DNA of 26,655 nt from positions 1 through 26,655 of the forward strand of contig DAAI01000029.1 of the NCBI GenBank assembly GCA_001701105.1, written 5' to 3'. This DNA comes from Bacteroidales bacterium GP1 (lineage in GTDB: Bacteria; Bacteroidota; Bacteroidia; Bacteroidales; Muribaculaceae). Of this stretch, positions 15,269-22,765 are shown piece after piece. The stretch's first letter is position 1, and each line of letters opens with the position of its first letter. The notes below the pieces were generated by a model, which had not been told where the DNA came from, made no database searches, and saw nothing but the letters and a program-made list of their open reading frames with translations. The position numbers and the translations under genes were made by a program.

Positions 15269-15300
15269 CAAATTTACAAAAATATTGAATATAATCCAAA
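15269..15300 (-). promoter_or_regulatory. Bacteroidota-type promoter for the beta-barrel operon
   Basis: Minus-strand TTTG (15297-15300), 20-base spacer, TAAATTTG (15269-15276). Predicted start near 15262, leader about 75 bases. Confidence 0.75.
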
Positions 15301-15339
15301 AAAATCCCCCTTATCCATCATGTATCCAGCGATGTCGGC

Positions 15340-16619
15340 TTAATTCCGGAGAGTAGAAATAGGCACTACATACGTGCCGTCAGGACGTCGGTAAGCAAAG
15401 GGCCCGACCGCCGTCAATATCATCTTGAAACTCGGTGATTTCATTCGGTTTGTATCTATTTTTTTACATAAAGCATCGAGGGTTTTTGCCCCGCTGTCAA
15501 TTGCCATATCTCCTCCGAGCTTAATTTCGATAAGCCCATAGGAACCATTCCTCAGATGCACCACCGCATCACATTCCAATCCACTGCTATCCCGATAATG
15601 ATACACCATTCCGCCAAGAGCTTCGGCATACACCCGCAAATCCCTTACGGCCAATGTCTCAAATAAAAATCCGAATGTCTCAAGATCATTCTTTAAATCA
15701 GCAGGACCGAGTCCTAAAGCGGCTGTCGCTATCGATGGATCTGAAAAATACCGGGTGTCAGAGGTACGTATGGCTATCTTTGACCGGAGATTCGGATTCC
15801 ATGAAGGCATATCTTCAATTACAAAAATTTTACGGAGACTCTCCAAATATGCGCTTACAGTCCGTTCATCCAGCACCATGATGTCGTTGAGCTTAATATC
15901 ATCCCGGATGGATTTAATAGTGGCCTGTGTGCCCTGATGACGTGCATACGATTTCATTATTAGTTTAATGCGCTCTGAATTATCAAGACTTCTATCGGTT
16001 CGTGACACATCATTGCTTACAACCGCATCATAATAATCAAATGCTCTATCAAGAGCTATTTTCGGACGTTGGGATATACTTTTGGGCCAGCCACCCCGGC
16101 AAATATAAAATGCAATTTTATCCAAATCTGTCTCTCCCTTACCCCGGATGTCGGAGTTTCCGGCAAACACTTCTTTCAAAGACACTTCGCCGGTTGATTC
16201 CCCCGACTCAAATAAGGACATTGTCCGCATTTTAAGTCGAGCAATTCTTCCTGTGCCGGTATGGCTGATTTTTAACCTTTCAATTTCCGACAATGGCACG
16301 GCGGATCCGGTCAAAATAAACATTCCATCTTGGTTGCCGTGATCCACAGCAAATCTCACTGCATCCCATAATTCAGGCACGATTTGCCATTCATCAAGAA
16401 GCCGAGGATATTTACCTTCTAAAAGTATCTGAGGTGCCAACGAAGCTATCTCTATATACTGATGTTTCTTTCCCGGTTCATCAAGGTAAATCACGCTTCC
16501 GGCCTGTTGCTCGGCGGTGGTCGTTTACCACACCATTTCATCCCCTCAATCAGAACAGCACCCATGCCTTCTAATTTTTCGGTCAGTAATTCATCCGCTA
16601 TCCGAGATCTATATTCCAT
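15340..16619 (-). pseudogene. DUF4143/AAA-type ATP-binding protein gene with a frameshift in the Walker A motif
   Basis: The natural start is the ATG at 16619 (MEYRSRIADELL). This frame reads to GMKWCGK and then leaves frame. One frame over, the expected TTTAEQQAGSVIYLDEP continues without a break to 15340. One base is missing in the A run at 16524-16526, so GGT-AAA-ACG became GGT-AAACG: the P-loop GxxxxGKT is cut at its lysine codon. The remainder is intact and family-like: LLDEWQ (Walker B region), MFILTGSAVP (sensor), then the DUF4143 domain with a PD-(D/E)xK-like LECDAVV and LIEIKLG near the C-terminus. An open frame can also begin at a GTG (16494) but would lack the P-loop. Such ATPases are very common in gut anaerobes and their role is unknown. 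About 420 codons in total. A one-base assembly error is possible. Confidence 0.85.
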
Positions 16620-16633
16620 CGCTTTTTTGTTTG

Positions 16634-16665
16634 CAAATTTAATAATTAATTCTTAATCATCCAAA
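16634..16665 (-). promoter_or_regulatory. Bacteroidota-type promoter for the DUF4143 ATPase gene
   Basis: Minus-strand TTTG (16662-16665), 20-base spacer, TAAATTTG (16634-16641). Predicted start near 16627, so the leader before the ATG at 16619 is only about 8 bases or the mRNA is nearly leaderless. The 23-bp repeat array begins about 40 bases upstream of the -33 box. Confidence 0.72.
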
Positions 16666-16703
16666 TATCTCTACCCATTTATAATCAGTTATTTATATCA
16701 TCT

Positions 16704-16838
16704 ATGTATCAAATAATGATTTTTCAATGTATCAAATGATGATTTTTCAATGTATCAAACGATGATTTTTCAATGTATCAAACAATGATTTTTCAATGTA
16801 TCAAACGATGATTATTCAATGTATCAAACGATGATTTA
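16704..16838. repeat. Six tandem 23-bp direct repeats upstream of the DUF4143 ATPase
   Basis: Copies start with ATGTATCAAA at 16704, 16727, 16750, 16773, 16796 and 16819, an exact 23-bp period; the sixth is cut short and runs into the valS terminator hairpin. Each copy contains ATCA-N5-TGAT, a short dyad. Within the dyads the copies differ only inside the N5 (AATAA, AATGA, AACGA, AACAA, AACGA, AACGA), while both arms are constant. Copy 5 has one further change outside the dyad. No spacers, so this is not CRISPR. It looks like an array of protein-binding sites or a variable-number repeat. Confidence 0.95.
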
Positions 16839-16874
16839 AAGGTTGTCTGCGCCGATGTACAGGCAACCTTTAAA
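16835..16874 (-). terminator. Hairpin after valS, probable terminator
   Basis: A 15-bp stem (16835-16849 with 16860-16874) with a 10-base loop, 38 bases after the valS stop. The outer part of the stem is A/T-rich (TTTAAAGG), providing a short T tail. It is fully paired as plus-strand RNA and has one C-A mismatch as minus-strand RNA, but only valS is nearby to need it. Confidence 0.65.
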
Positions 16875-16911
16875 ACATTCCATCAGACGATGGTTTATAT
16901 CTGACCGTGCT

Positions 16912-19536
16912 TTATGACAGGGCCGCGAGTGATGTACGGATGGCCGCTAATTTCTCCTCTGCGTCAGCTTTCTTCTTGCGTTCGAGTGCCACTACCGCTT
17001 CCGGCGCATTGGCCACAAATCGTTCGTTGGAAAGTTTCTTCTCCACCCCTGCGAGGAATTTGGTGTAATATTCCAGATCTTTGTTGAGTTTGGCAATCTC
17101 TTCCTCTACATTTACTTTTCCTTCGAGCGGGATGCTATATTCTGTGGCTCCCACCATGAATGCCGAGGCTGTAGGATCCTTCTCCGTCACGTCGATGATG
17201 CCGGAGATATTACCCATCTTCATCACTATTGGATCAAGTGTGACATTTCTTGCACCTTTCACATTCAGCACGAGCTCCTCTTTTTGCGGCAATTGTTTTT
17301 GCTTGCGCACGGTGCGTATTCCGGCCACAGTCTCCTTCACCAACTCGAAATCAGTGAGGATATTGACATCGTAAGCCTTACCGACAGGCATAGCGGCGTA
17401 CATTATGCTTTCTCCCGGTTCTCGTTCTGCCAGATGCTGCCACAACTCCTCCGTGATAAAGGGCATGAAAGGATGCAGCATTCGCAGAAGAGCGTCCATA
17501 AAGCCGAGAGTAGCCTGATAGGTTGCGGAATCCATCGGAGTGCCATACGCCGGCTTTACAATCTCAAGATACCATGACGAAAACTCATCCCAGAAGAGTT
17601 TATACACCGCCATGAGGGCTTCAGATATTCGGAACTTACCCATCAGATCGTCGACCTCGGCAGCTGTAGCCTCCATTCGCGAATAAAACCATTCTATTCC
17701 TTTGCGTGCGCTTTTCGGCTGATTCACTTCATCTGCGACGGCCCAGCCTTTAATTAAGCGGAACGCATTCCAGATCTTGTTGCAGAAATTGCGTCCTTGT
17801 TCACACAGACTGTTATCATAAAGTATGTCATGGCCGGCCGGAGCCGCGAGCATCAGACCCATACGCACTCCATCGGCCCCATAATTGTCGATAAGTTCAA
17901 GCGGATCGGGAGAATTACCGAGCGATTTCGACATCTTCCGCCCTTTTTCATCGCGGACTATTCCGGTGAAATATACATTCTCGAATGGTTTCTTGCCCGT
18001 AAATTCATACCCCGCCATTATCATGCGGGCCACCCAGAAGAATATTATATCCGGGGCTGTAACCAGATCGGACGATGGATAATAATATCTGAATTCCTCG
18101 TTATCGGGCTCAAGTATTCCATTAAACAAAGTTATTGGCCATAGCCATGAGGAGAACCATGTATCGAGGCAGTCGGGATCCTGACGAAGATCTGCGAGAG
18201 TAAGATTGCCGTTGCCTGTTTTTTCAATCGCTTTGAGTAAGGCTTCTTCCTCGTTTTCAGCGACTACGAAGCCTCCTTCGGGGAGGTACCATGCCGGAAT
18301 CCGGTGACCCCACCAAAGCTGGCGTGAGATACACCAGTCTTTAATATTGGTCATCCAATGACGATAGATATTTTTGAATTTCGCAGGCACATAACGAATG
18401 TCGTCGTCCTCTACTGCCTGCAGTGCCGGAGCAGCCAGGCTCTCCATCTTTACGAACCATTGCATCGATAGTTTAGGCTCGATTACGGCATCTGTACGCT
18501 CGGAATGACCGACTTTGTTTACATAATCTTCCACTTTCTCCACGAGTCCGGCCGTCTTAAGATCGTCCATTATCTTACTGCGGACATCGAAGCGATCCAT
18601 CCCGACATACATTCCACCGGCCTCCGAAATTGTGCCGTCGTTGTTGAAGATGTCTATAGACGGAAGGTTATATTTCTCTCCGAGCATATAATCATTCACA
18701 TCATGAGCCGGAGTGACCTTGAGGCATCCCGTGCCGAATTCCATCTCGACATATTCATCCATGATTATGGGCACCGACCGTCCTACCAGCGGCACGATTA
18801 CCTTCTTGCCTTTCAGCCAGCCATAGCGTTCATCATTCGGATTGACGCAGACTGCCGTATCACCGAGAATTGTTTCGGGGCGCGTGGTAGCCACAATTAT
18901 ATATTTATCCGGATCCCCGTCCACACGATAGCGGAGATAATAGAGATGACTTTGCTCTTCCTTATAGATCACCTCCTCATCGGATAAGGCAGTAAGGGCT
19001 TTCGGATCCCAGTTCACCATCCTTACGCCACGATAGATAAGGCCCTTGTCGTACAGATCGTTGAATACTCGGATCACGGAGCGACTCCGCGTCTCATCCA
19101 TTGTAAACGCGGTGCGTTCCCAATCACACGAGGCTCCGAGCTTGCGAAGTTGCTTGAGGATGATTCCGCCGTATTTATCAGTCCAGTCCCAGGCATGGGC
19201 AAGGAACTGCTCACGGCTAAGGTCGGTTTTCTTGATATTCTCTTCTGCGAGTTTGGCCACTACTTTTGCTTCCGTGGATATGGCCGCATGGTCTGTGCCC
19301 GGAACCCAGCACGCATTTTTCCCCATCATGCGAGCACGCCGGATAAGGATATCCTGGATGGTGTTGTTGAGCATATGCCCCATATGAAGAACGCCTGTCA
19401 CATTAGGGGGCGGGATTACTATCGTATAGGGTTCGCGGTTATCGGGCACAGAATGGAATAATCCATGCTCCATCCACCACGCATACCATTTATCTTCTAC
19501 TTCCTTGGGGTCGTATTTTGTTGCCAGCTCGTTCAT
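16912..19536 (-). CDS. valS: Valyl-tRNA synthetase
   Basis: 874 residues, normal for ValRS, the cytosolic class I enzyme that charges tRNA-Val. The ATP-binding HIGH motif appears as HMGH (51-54) after PPPNVTGVL, and KMSKS is at 534-538 in GRKMSKSLGN. The CP1 editing domain includes TTRPETILGDTAV (about 217-229) and GTGCLKVTPAHDVNDY (about 268-283). The anticodon-binding region follows, with MLHPFMPFITEELWQ, and a C-terminal coiled coil (about 800-870, VNVEEEIAKLNKDLEYY) closes the protein. A -7-like TAATTTTG (19556-19563, minus strand) lies 20 bases before the start without an evident -33 box. Confidence 0.98.
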   Translation of the reverse strand: MNELATKYDPKEVEDKWYAWWMEHGLFHSVPDNREPYTIVIPPPNVTGVLHMGHMLNNTIQDILIRRARMMGKNACWVPGTDHAAISTEAKVVAKLAEENIKKTDLSREQFLAHAWDWTDKYGGIILKQLRKLGASCDWERTAFTMDETRSRSVIRVFNDLYDKGLIYRGVRMVNWDPKALTALSDEEVIYKEEQSHLYYLRYRVDGDPDKYIIVATTRPETILGDTAVCVNPNDERYGWLKGKKVIVPLVGRSVPIIMDEYVEMEFGTGCLKVTPAHDVNDYMLGEKYNLPSIDIFNNDGTISEAGGMYVGMDRFDVRSKIMDDLKTAGLVEKVEDYVNKVGHSERTDAVIEPKLSMQWFVKMESLAAPALQAVEDDDIRYVPAKFKNIYRHWMTNIKDWCISRQLWWGHRIPAWYLPEGGFVVAENEEEALLKAIEKTGNGNLTLADLRQDPDCLDTWFSSWLWPITLFNGILEPDNEEFRYYYPSSDLVTAPDIIFFWVARMIMAGYEFTGKKPFENVYFTGIVRDEKGRKMSKSLGNSPDPLELIDNYGADGVRMGLMLAAPAGHDILYDNSLCEQGRNFCNKIWNAFRLIKGWAVADEVNQPKSARKGIEWFYSRMEATAAEVDDLMGKFRISEALMAVYKLFWDEFSSWYLEIVKPAYGTPMDSATYQATLGFMDALLRMLHPFMPFITEELWQHLAEREPGESIMYAAMPVGKAYDVNILTDFELVKETVAGIRTVRKQKQLPQKEELVLNVKGARNVTLDPIVMKMGNISGIIDVTEKDPTASAFMVGATEYSIPLEGKVNVEEEIAKLNKDLEYYTKFLAGVEKKLSNERFVANAPEAVVALERKKKADAEEKLAAIRTSLAALS

Positions 19537-19635
19537 ATCTTCTTGATTTTATCTGCAAAATTAATAAAAATCCGCGATATTTCCCCTATTTGCAAATGCG
19601 TTAGAAAAAATCATCTCTCCTCTTGCTCCATATTA

Positions 19636-19666
19636 TTGTCAATATCGGCCGGAATCATTAATTTTG
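19636..19666 (+). promoter_or_regulatory. Bacteroidota-type promoter for the ROK-GH29-cutC operon
   Basis: TTG (19636-19638), 20-base spacer, TAATTTTG (19659-19666). Predicted start near 19673, leader about 32 bases to the ATG at 19705. It is divergent from valS. It is the only clear promoter before 25870. Confidence 0.75.
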
Positions 19667-19704
19667 CCATATATAAAGAACTGACACCGTTACAACTCAC
19701 AGCA

Positions 19705-20655
19705 ATGAAATTTTCCATTGGCATTGATATAGGAGGCACCAACACGGCCATCGGACTCGTTTCGGAGGAAGGTGACATCTTGGAACGCATCGCTATCCCG
19801 ACTACCGGAGAGGCGGATGTAAATGCCTATACCACCCGACTGACCGACATAGTCAACCGCTTGCGCAATAATAAGGTTCATCCCGAAATTATCGGGATAG
19901 GCATAGGCGCTCCGGCGGTAAATCACCTTACCGGGGTGATCGAAGGCGCAACCAATCTGCCATGGCCTTCACCGATTCCCCTACGAAAGATGATGGAGGA
20001 GCGCGCTCTTTTGCCTGTATCTATGGCCAATGACGCTAACGCCGCCGCCATCGGAGAAATGACATATGGAGTTGCGAAGTCTATGCACGATTTCATTTAC
20101 ATCACTCTCGGCACAGGCGTAGGCTCCGGAATCGTTTGCGACGGGCGCCTGTTATCAGGGGTCAGAGGGCTTGCCGGGGAATTGGGTCATGTTGTCATCG
20201 ACCCTCACAGCAAAAGGATGTGTGCATGCGGCAGGAACGGGTGCCTGCAGACATATTGTTCGGCTTCCGGCATTGTCACCACAGCCATTGAGCTTTTGGA
20301 TGGCTTGGATGATAATTCCAGCCTCCGAGACATTCCCTCATCCGAGTTGAGCAGCCGCGACATCGGCGAAGCAGCCAGGAAAGGCGACAAAATAGCTATC
20401 GAGGCCTTACGACGCACCGGTGAGATTCTTGGTTTTGCCTGCGCCCAATTCGCGGCATTCTCTTCTCCGGAAGCAATAATCCTATTCGGAGGACCCACAC
20501 GAGACGCCGATCTCCTTACCAAACCCTTGATAGAATCTTTCCAAAAAAATGCACTTTTTCTATATAGGGATAGTGTCAGGATCCTGTTATCTAATCTTCC
20601 TGCCGACGATGCCGCAATTCTCGGAGCAGCCTCGCTCCCCTATTCAATCAATTGA
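19705..20655 (+). CDS. ROK family sugar kinase, glucokinase-like
   Basis: 316 residues from ATG at 19705; the frame is open back to 19465, but the sequence there overlaps valS and the promoter, and the family starts at KFSIGIDIGGTNTA. The ATP phosphate-binding motif is DIGGTNTA (8-15). Asp110 in MANDANAAAIGE is the expected catalytic base. GELGH (158-162) and the zinc loop CACGRNGCLQ (Cys173, Cys175, Cys180) form the ROK signature, except that the usual Glu after GCx is Gln182. Cytoplasmic. ROK kinases phosphorylate glucose, N-acetylglucosamine or related sugars; the substrate here is not fixed by sequence. As the first gene of an operon with a fucosidase, it may phosphorylate a sugar released from host glycans. 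Confidence 0.9.
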   Translation: MKFSIGIDIGGTNTAIGLVSEEGDILERIAIPTTGEADVNAYTTRLTDIVNRLRNNKVHPEIIGIGIGAPAVNHLTGVIEGATNLPWPSPIPLRKMMEERALLPVSMANDANAAAIGEMTYGVAKSMHDFIYITLGTGVGSGIVCDGRLLSGVRGLAGELGHVVIDPHSKRMCACGRNGCLQTYCSASGIVTTAIELLDGLDDNSSLRDIPSSELSSRDIGEAARKGDKIAIEALRRTGEILGFACAQFAAFSSPEAIILFGGPTRDADLLTKPLIESFQKNALFLYRDSVRILLSNLPADDAAILGAASLPYSIN

Positions 20656-20664
20656 GATGATGAC

Positions 20665-21969
20665 ATGAAAAAAGCAATTTTATATCTTTTCTTCCTCCTC
20701 TTTACTGCGAGCCCGGTTTTTGCACAGAATAAGTATGTTCCTTCGCCGGAAGCGCTCGAGTCGCGACGCTCGTTTTCAAACGACCGCTTCGGCATTTTTA
20801 TCCATTGGGGAATATATTCTATGTTCGGACAGGGCGAATGGTACCTAAACTACGGACCCCTGCATTCAGAATACTCCAAGGCGGCGGGTGGTTTCTATCC
20901 GGCTGCCTTTGATGCCGGGAAATGGGCTGACATTATTAAAGAGTCGGGTGCAAGATATGTTACATTCACTTCCCGCCATCACGATGGCTTTTCTATGTGG
21001 GCCACGAAGCAAAGTCCTTATAACATAGTCGATGCCACTCCATTTAAGCGGGACATTATTAAAGAATTATCTGATTCATTACATTCCCGCGAACTCCCTT
21101 TGCATTTATATTATTCGCATCTCGACTGGGGGCGTGAAGACTATCCGCAAGGACGCACGGGGCACACCACCGGGCGTGATTCATTAAAGTCTGATTGGGC
21201 CGTATACTATGATTTCATGAATCGGCAGCTAACTGAACTCCTTACTGATTACGGACCGATCCGTGCAATCTGGTTCGATGGATGGTGGGATCATGATGAA
21301 GATAAAGTTCCTTTCGACTGGCAGCTCGACGCACAATATGCCATGATTCATAAGCTGCAACCGGGGTGCCTTATAGGCAACAATCATCATCAGATCCCTT
21401 TCGAGGGTGAGGATATTCAGATATTTGAAAGAGATGTGCCGGGTGAAAATACTGCCGGCTATGCTCCCGACGGAATCAGCAAGCTCCCACTCGAAACTTG
21501 CCAGACAATGAACGGAATGTGGGGGTACAAAGTAGTGGATACTAATTATAAATCGACCGATGAATTAATCAGATTATTGGTACGTACGGCGGGTAAAGGA
21601 GCCAATCTGCTTCTTAATGTCGGTCCGCAACCCGACGGGAATCTACCGGAAATGGCCGTGACCCGTTTGAAAGGAATCGGACAATGGTTAGCGAAATACG
21701 GCGATACCATATATGGAACCGATGGCTCACCCTTCCCGGAACAGGAATGGGGCACGGCCACTCTTAACGGCAAAAAACTCTATCTTCACATTCTTAATCC
21801 GGCTTCACGGATAATTGTACCGGCTATAGTGAAAAATGTCGCACTTTATTCTACCGGTGCTTCTTTGCCGGTGACATACTCCGGTAATTCTACGGTTATA
21901 GATTTACCCGATAGTCTATCTCCGGCAGAAATCCCCGATTTGATTTTATCTACAACTTATATTGACTGA
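20665..21969 (+). CDS. Secreted alpha-L-fucosidase, GH29
   Basis: 434 residues. A signal peptide (MKKAILYLFFLLFTASPVFAQ) exports it to the periplasm or surface. The GH29 TIM barrel shows RFGIFIHWGIYSM (41-53), ARYVTFTSRHHDGFSMW (96-112) and IWFDGWWD, where Asp205 is the expected nucleophile of this retaining enzyme. GKGANLLLNVGPQPDG marks the end of the barrel, and a short beta-domain follows without a carbohydrate-binding module. It removes alpha-linked fucose from glycans such as mucin or N-glycans; the linkage preference cannot be told. It lies 9 bases after the ROK kinase and 2 bases before cutC, so it is co-transcribed with both. Confidence 0.95.
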   Translation: MKKAILYLFFLLFTASPVFAQNKYVPSPEALESRRSFSNDRFGIFIHWGIYSMFGQGEWYLNYGPLHSEYSKAAGGFYPAAFDAGKWADIIKESGARYVTFTSRHHDGFSMWATKQSPYNIVDATPFKRDIIKELSDSLHSRELPLHLYYSHLDWGREDYPQGRTGHTTGRDSLKSDWAVYYDFMNRQLTELLTDYGPIRAIWFDGWWDHDEDKVPFDWQLDAQYAMIHKLQPGCLIGNNHHQIPFEGEDIQIFERDVPGENTAGYAPDGISKLPLETCQTMNGMWGYKVVDTNYKSTDELIRLLVRTAGKGANLLLNVGPQPDGNLPEMAVTRLKGIGQWLAKYGDTIYGTDGSPFPEQEWGTATLNGKKLYLHILNPASRIIVPAIVKNVALYSTGASLPVTYSGNSTVIDLPDSLSPAEIPDLILSTTYID

Positions 21970-21971
21970 GA

Positions 21972-22757
21972 ATGGCCATACTTGAAATATGCTGTGCCGA
22001 TATTGAAAGTGTCAACGCCGCCGTACGCGGTGGTGCCGACAGAATCGAACTTTGTTCATCGCTCGAAACAGGCGGCCTGACTCCTTCTCCGGGCCTTACT
22101 GAAGGCACACTCTGGAAAGTAAACCTGATGGATAATCCGGTGCCAGTGAATATTCTTGTACGCCCCCGCGCCGGAGATTTCTTCTATTCCGACCGTGAAT
22201 TGGGAGTATGTGTGCAGGATGCTGCTTGGGCCACGGGAGCAGGAGCCTCCGGAATAGTGTTCGGAGCCTTGACTCCGGAAGGAGATGTAGATGAGGATGC
22301 TTGCCGGCGCATCATCGACGCTGTGGAGAAATCGGCGACAGGCCGACATCATCCCTCCTTGACATTTCACCGTGCTTTTGATTATTGCCGTGATCCTTTT
22401 GAGGCTCTCGATACAATAATAAGACTGGGTTTCGACCGTATCCTCACATCAGGGCTTAGCTCCACAGCCCTCGAGGGCGCGGAATTGATAGCCCGGTTAT
22501 GTAAAAAGAGTGCCGGAAGAATCATCATAATGCCCGGCGGAGGTGTAACTGTAGCCAACATAGCGGGAATTATGAGACTCACAGGAGCAACAGAAATTCA
22601 CGCATCGGCCAAAACTTTCATATCGTCAAAAATGAAATTCCGACGTAACGACATACCTCTCGGCCCCGATGACTCAAATCCTTGGGTCATGCCCGTCACA
22701 TCACGAAAAACTGTTGAAGAATTGAAGAAAGCACTTGAAAAAGACAATACGAATTAA
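21972..22757 (+). CDS. cutC: CutC family TIM-barrel protein
   Basis: 261 residues. Family blocks are clear: LEICCADIESVNAAVRGGADRIELC at the start (two adjacent Cys, Asp and Glu), GGLTPSPG, NILVRPRAGDFFYS, GIVFGALTPEGDVD, LTFHRAFD, ILTSG, and IIIMPGGGVTVAN near the C-terminus. CutC was named for copper tolerance in E. coli, but that role is disputed, and many homologues show no link to copper. It is cytoplasmic. Here it sits 2 bases after a fucosidase gene and 8 bases before an exported transglutaminase, with no copper gene in view, so a role in metabolism of a glycan or glycopeptide product seems at least as likely. That is inference from context. Confidence 0.95.
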   Translation: MAILEICCADIESVNAAVRGGADRIELCSSLETGGLTPSPGLTEGTLWKVNLMDNPVPVNILVRPRAGDFFYSDRELGVCVQDAAWATGAGASGIVFGALTPEGDVDEDACRRIIDAVEKSATGRHHPSLTFHRAFDYCRDPFEALDTIIRLGFDRILTSGLSSTALEGAELIARLCKKSAGRIIIMPGGGVTVANIAGIMRLTGATEIHASAKTFISSKMKFRRNDIPLGPDDSNPWVMPVTSRKTVEELKKALEKDNTN

Positions 22758-22765
22758 CCATCGCC

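Noticed and set aside
16492..16494. GTG start for a shorter, functional DUF4143 protein
   Set aside because: This start lies after the Walker A motif; the upstream codons in the neighbouring frame encode the missing P-loop half and a promoter sits before the ATG at 16619, so a frameshift is the better explanation.
16704..16838. CRISPR array
   Set aside because: Repeats are directly tandem with no unique spacers between them, and no cas genes are in the window.
19465..19704. N-terminal extension of the ROK kinase
   Set aside because: The open frame extends upstream but overlaps valS and the promoter, and the family begins at the ATG at 19705.
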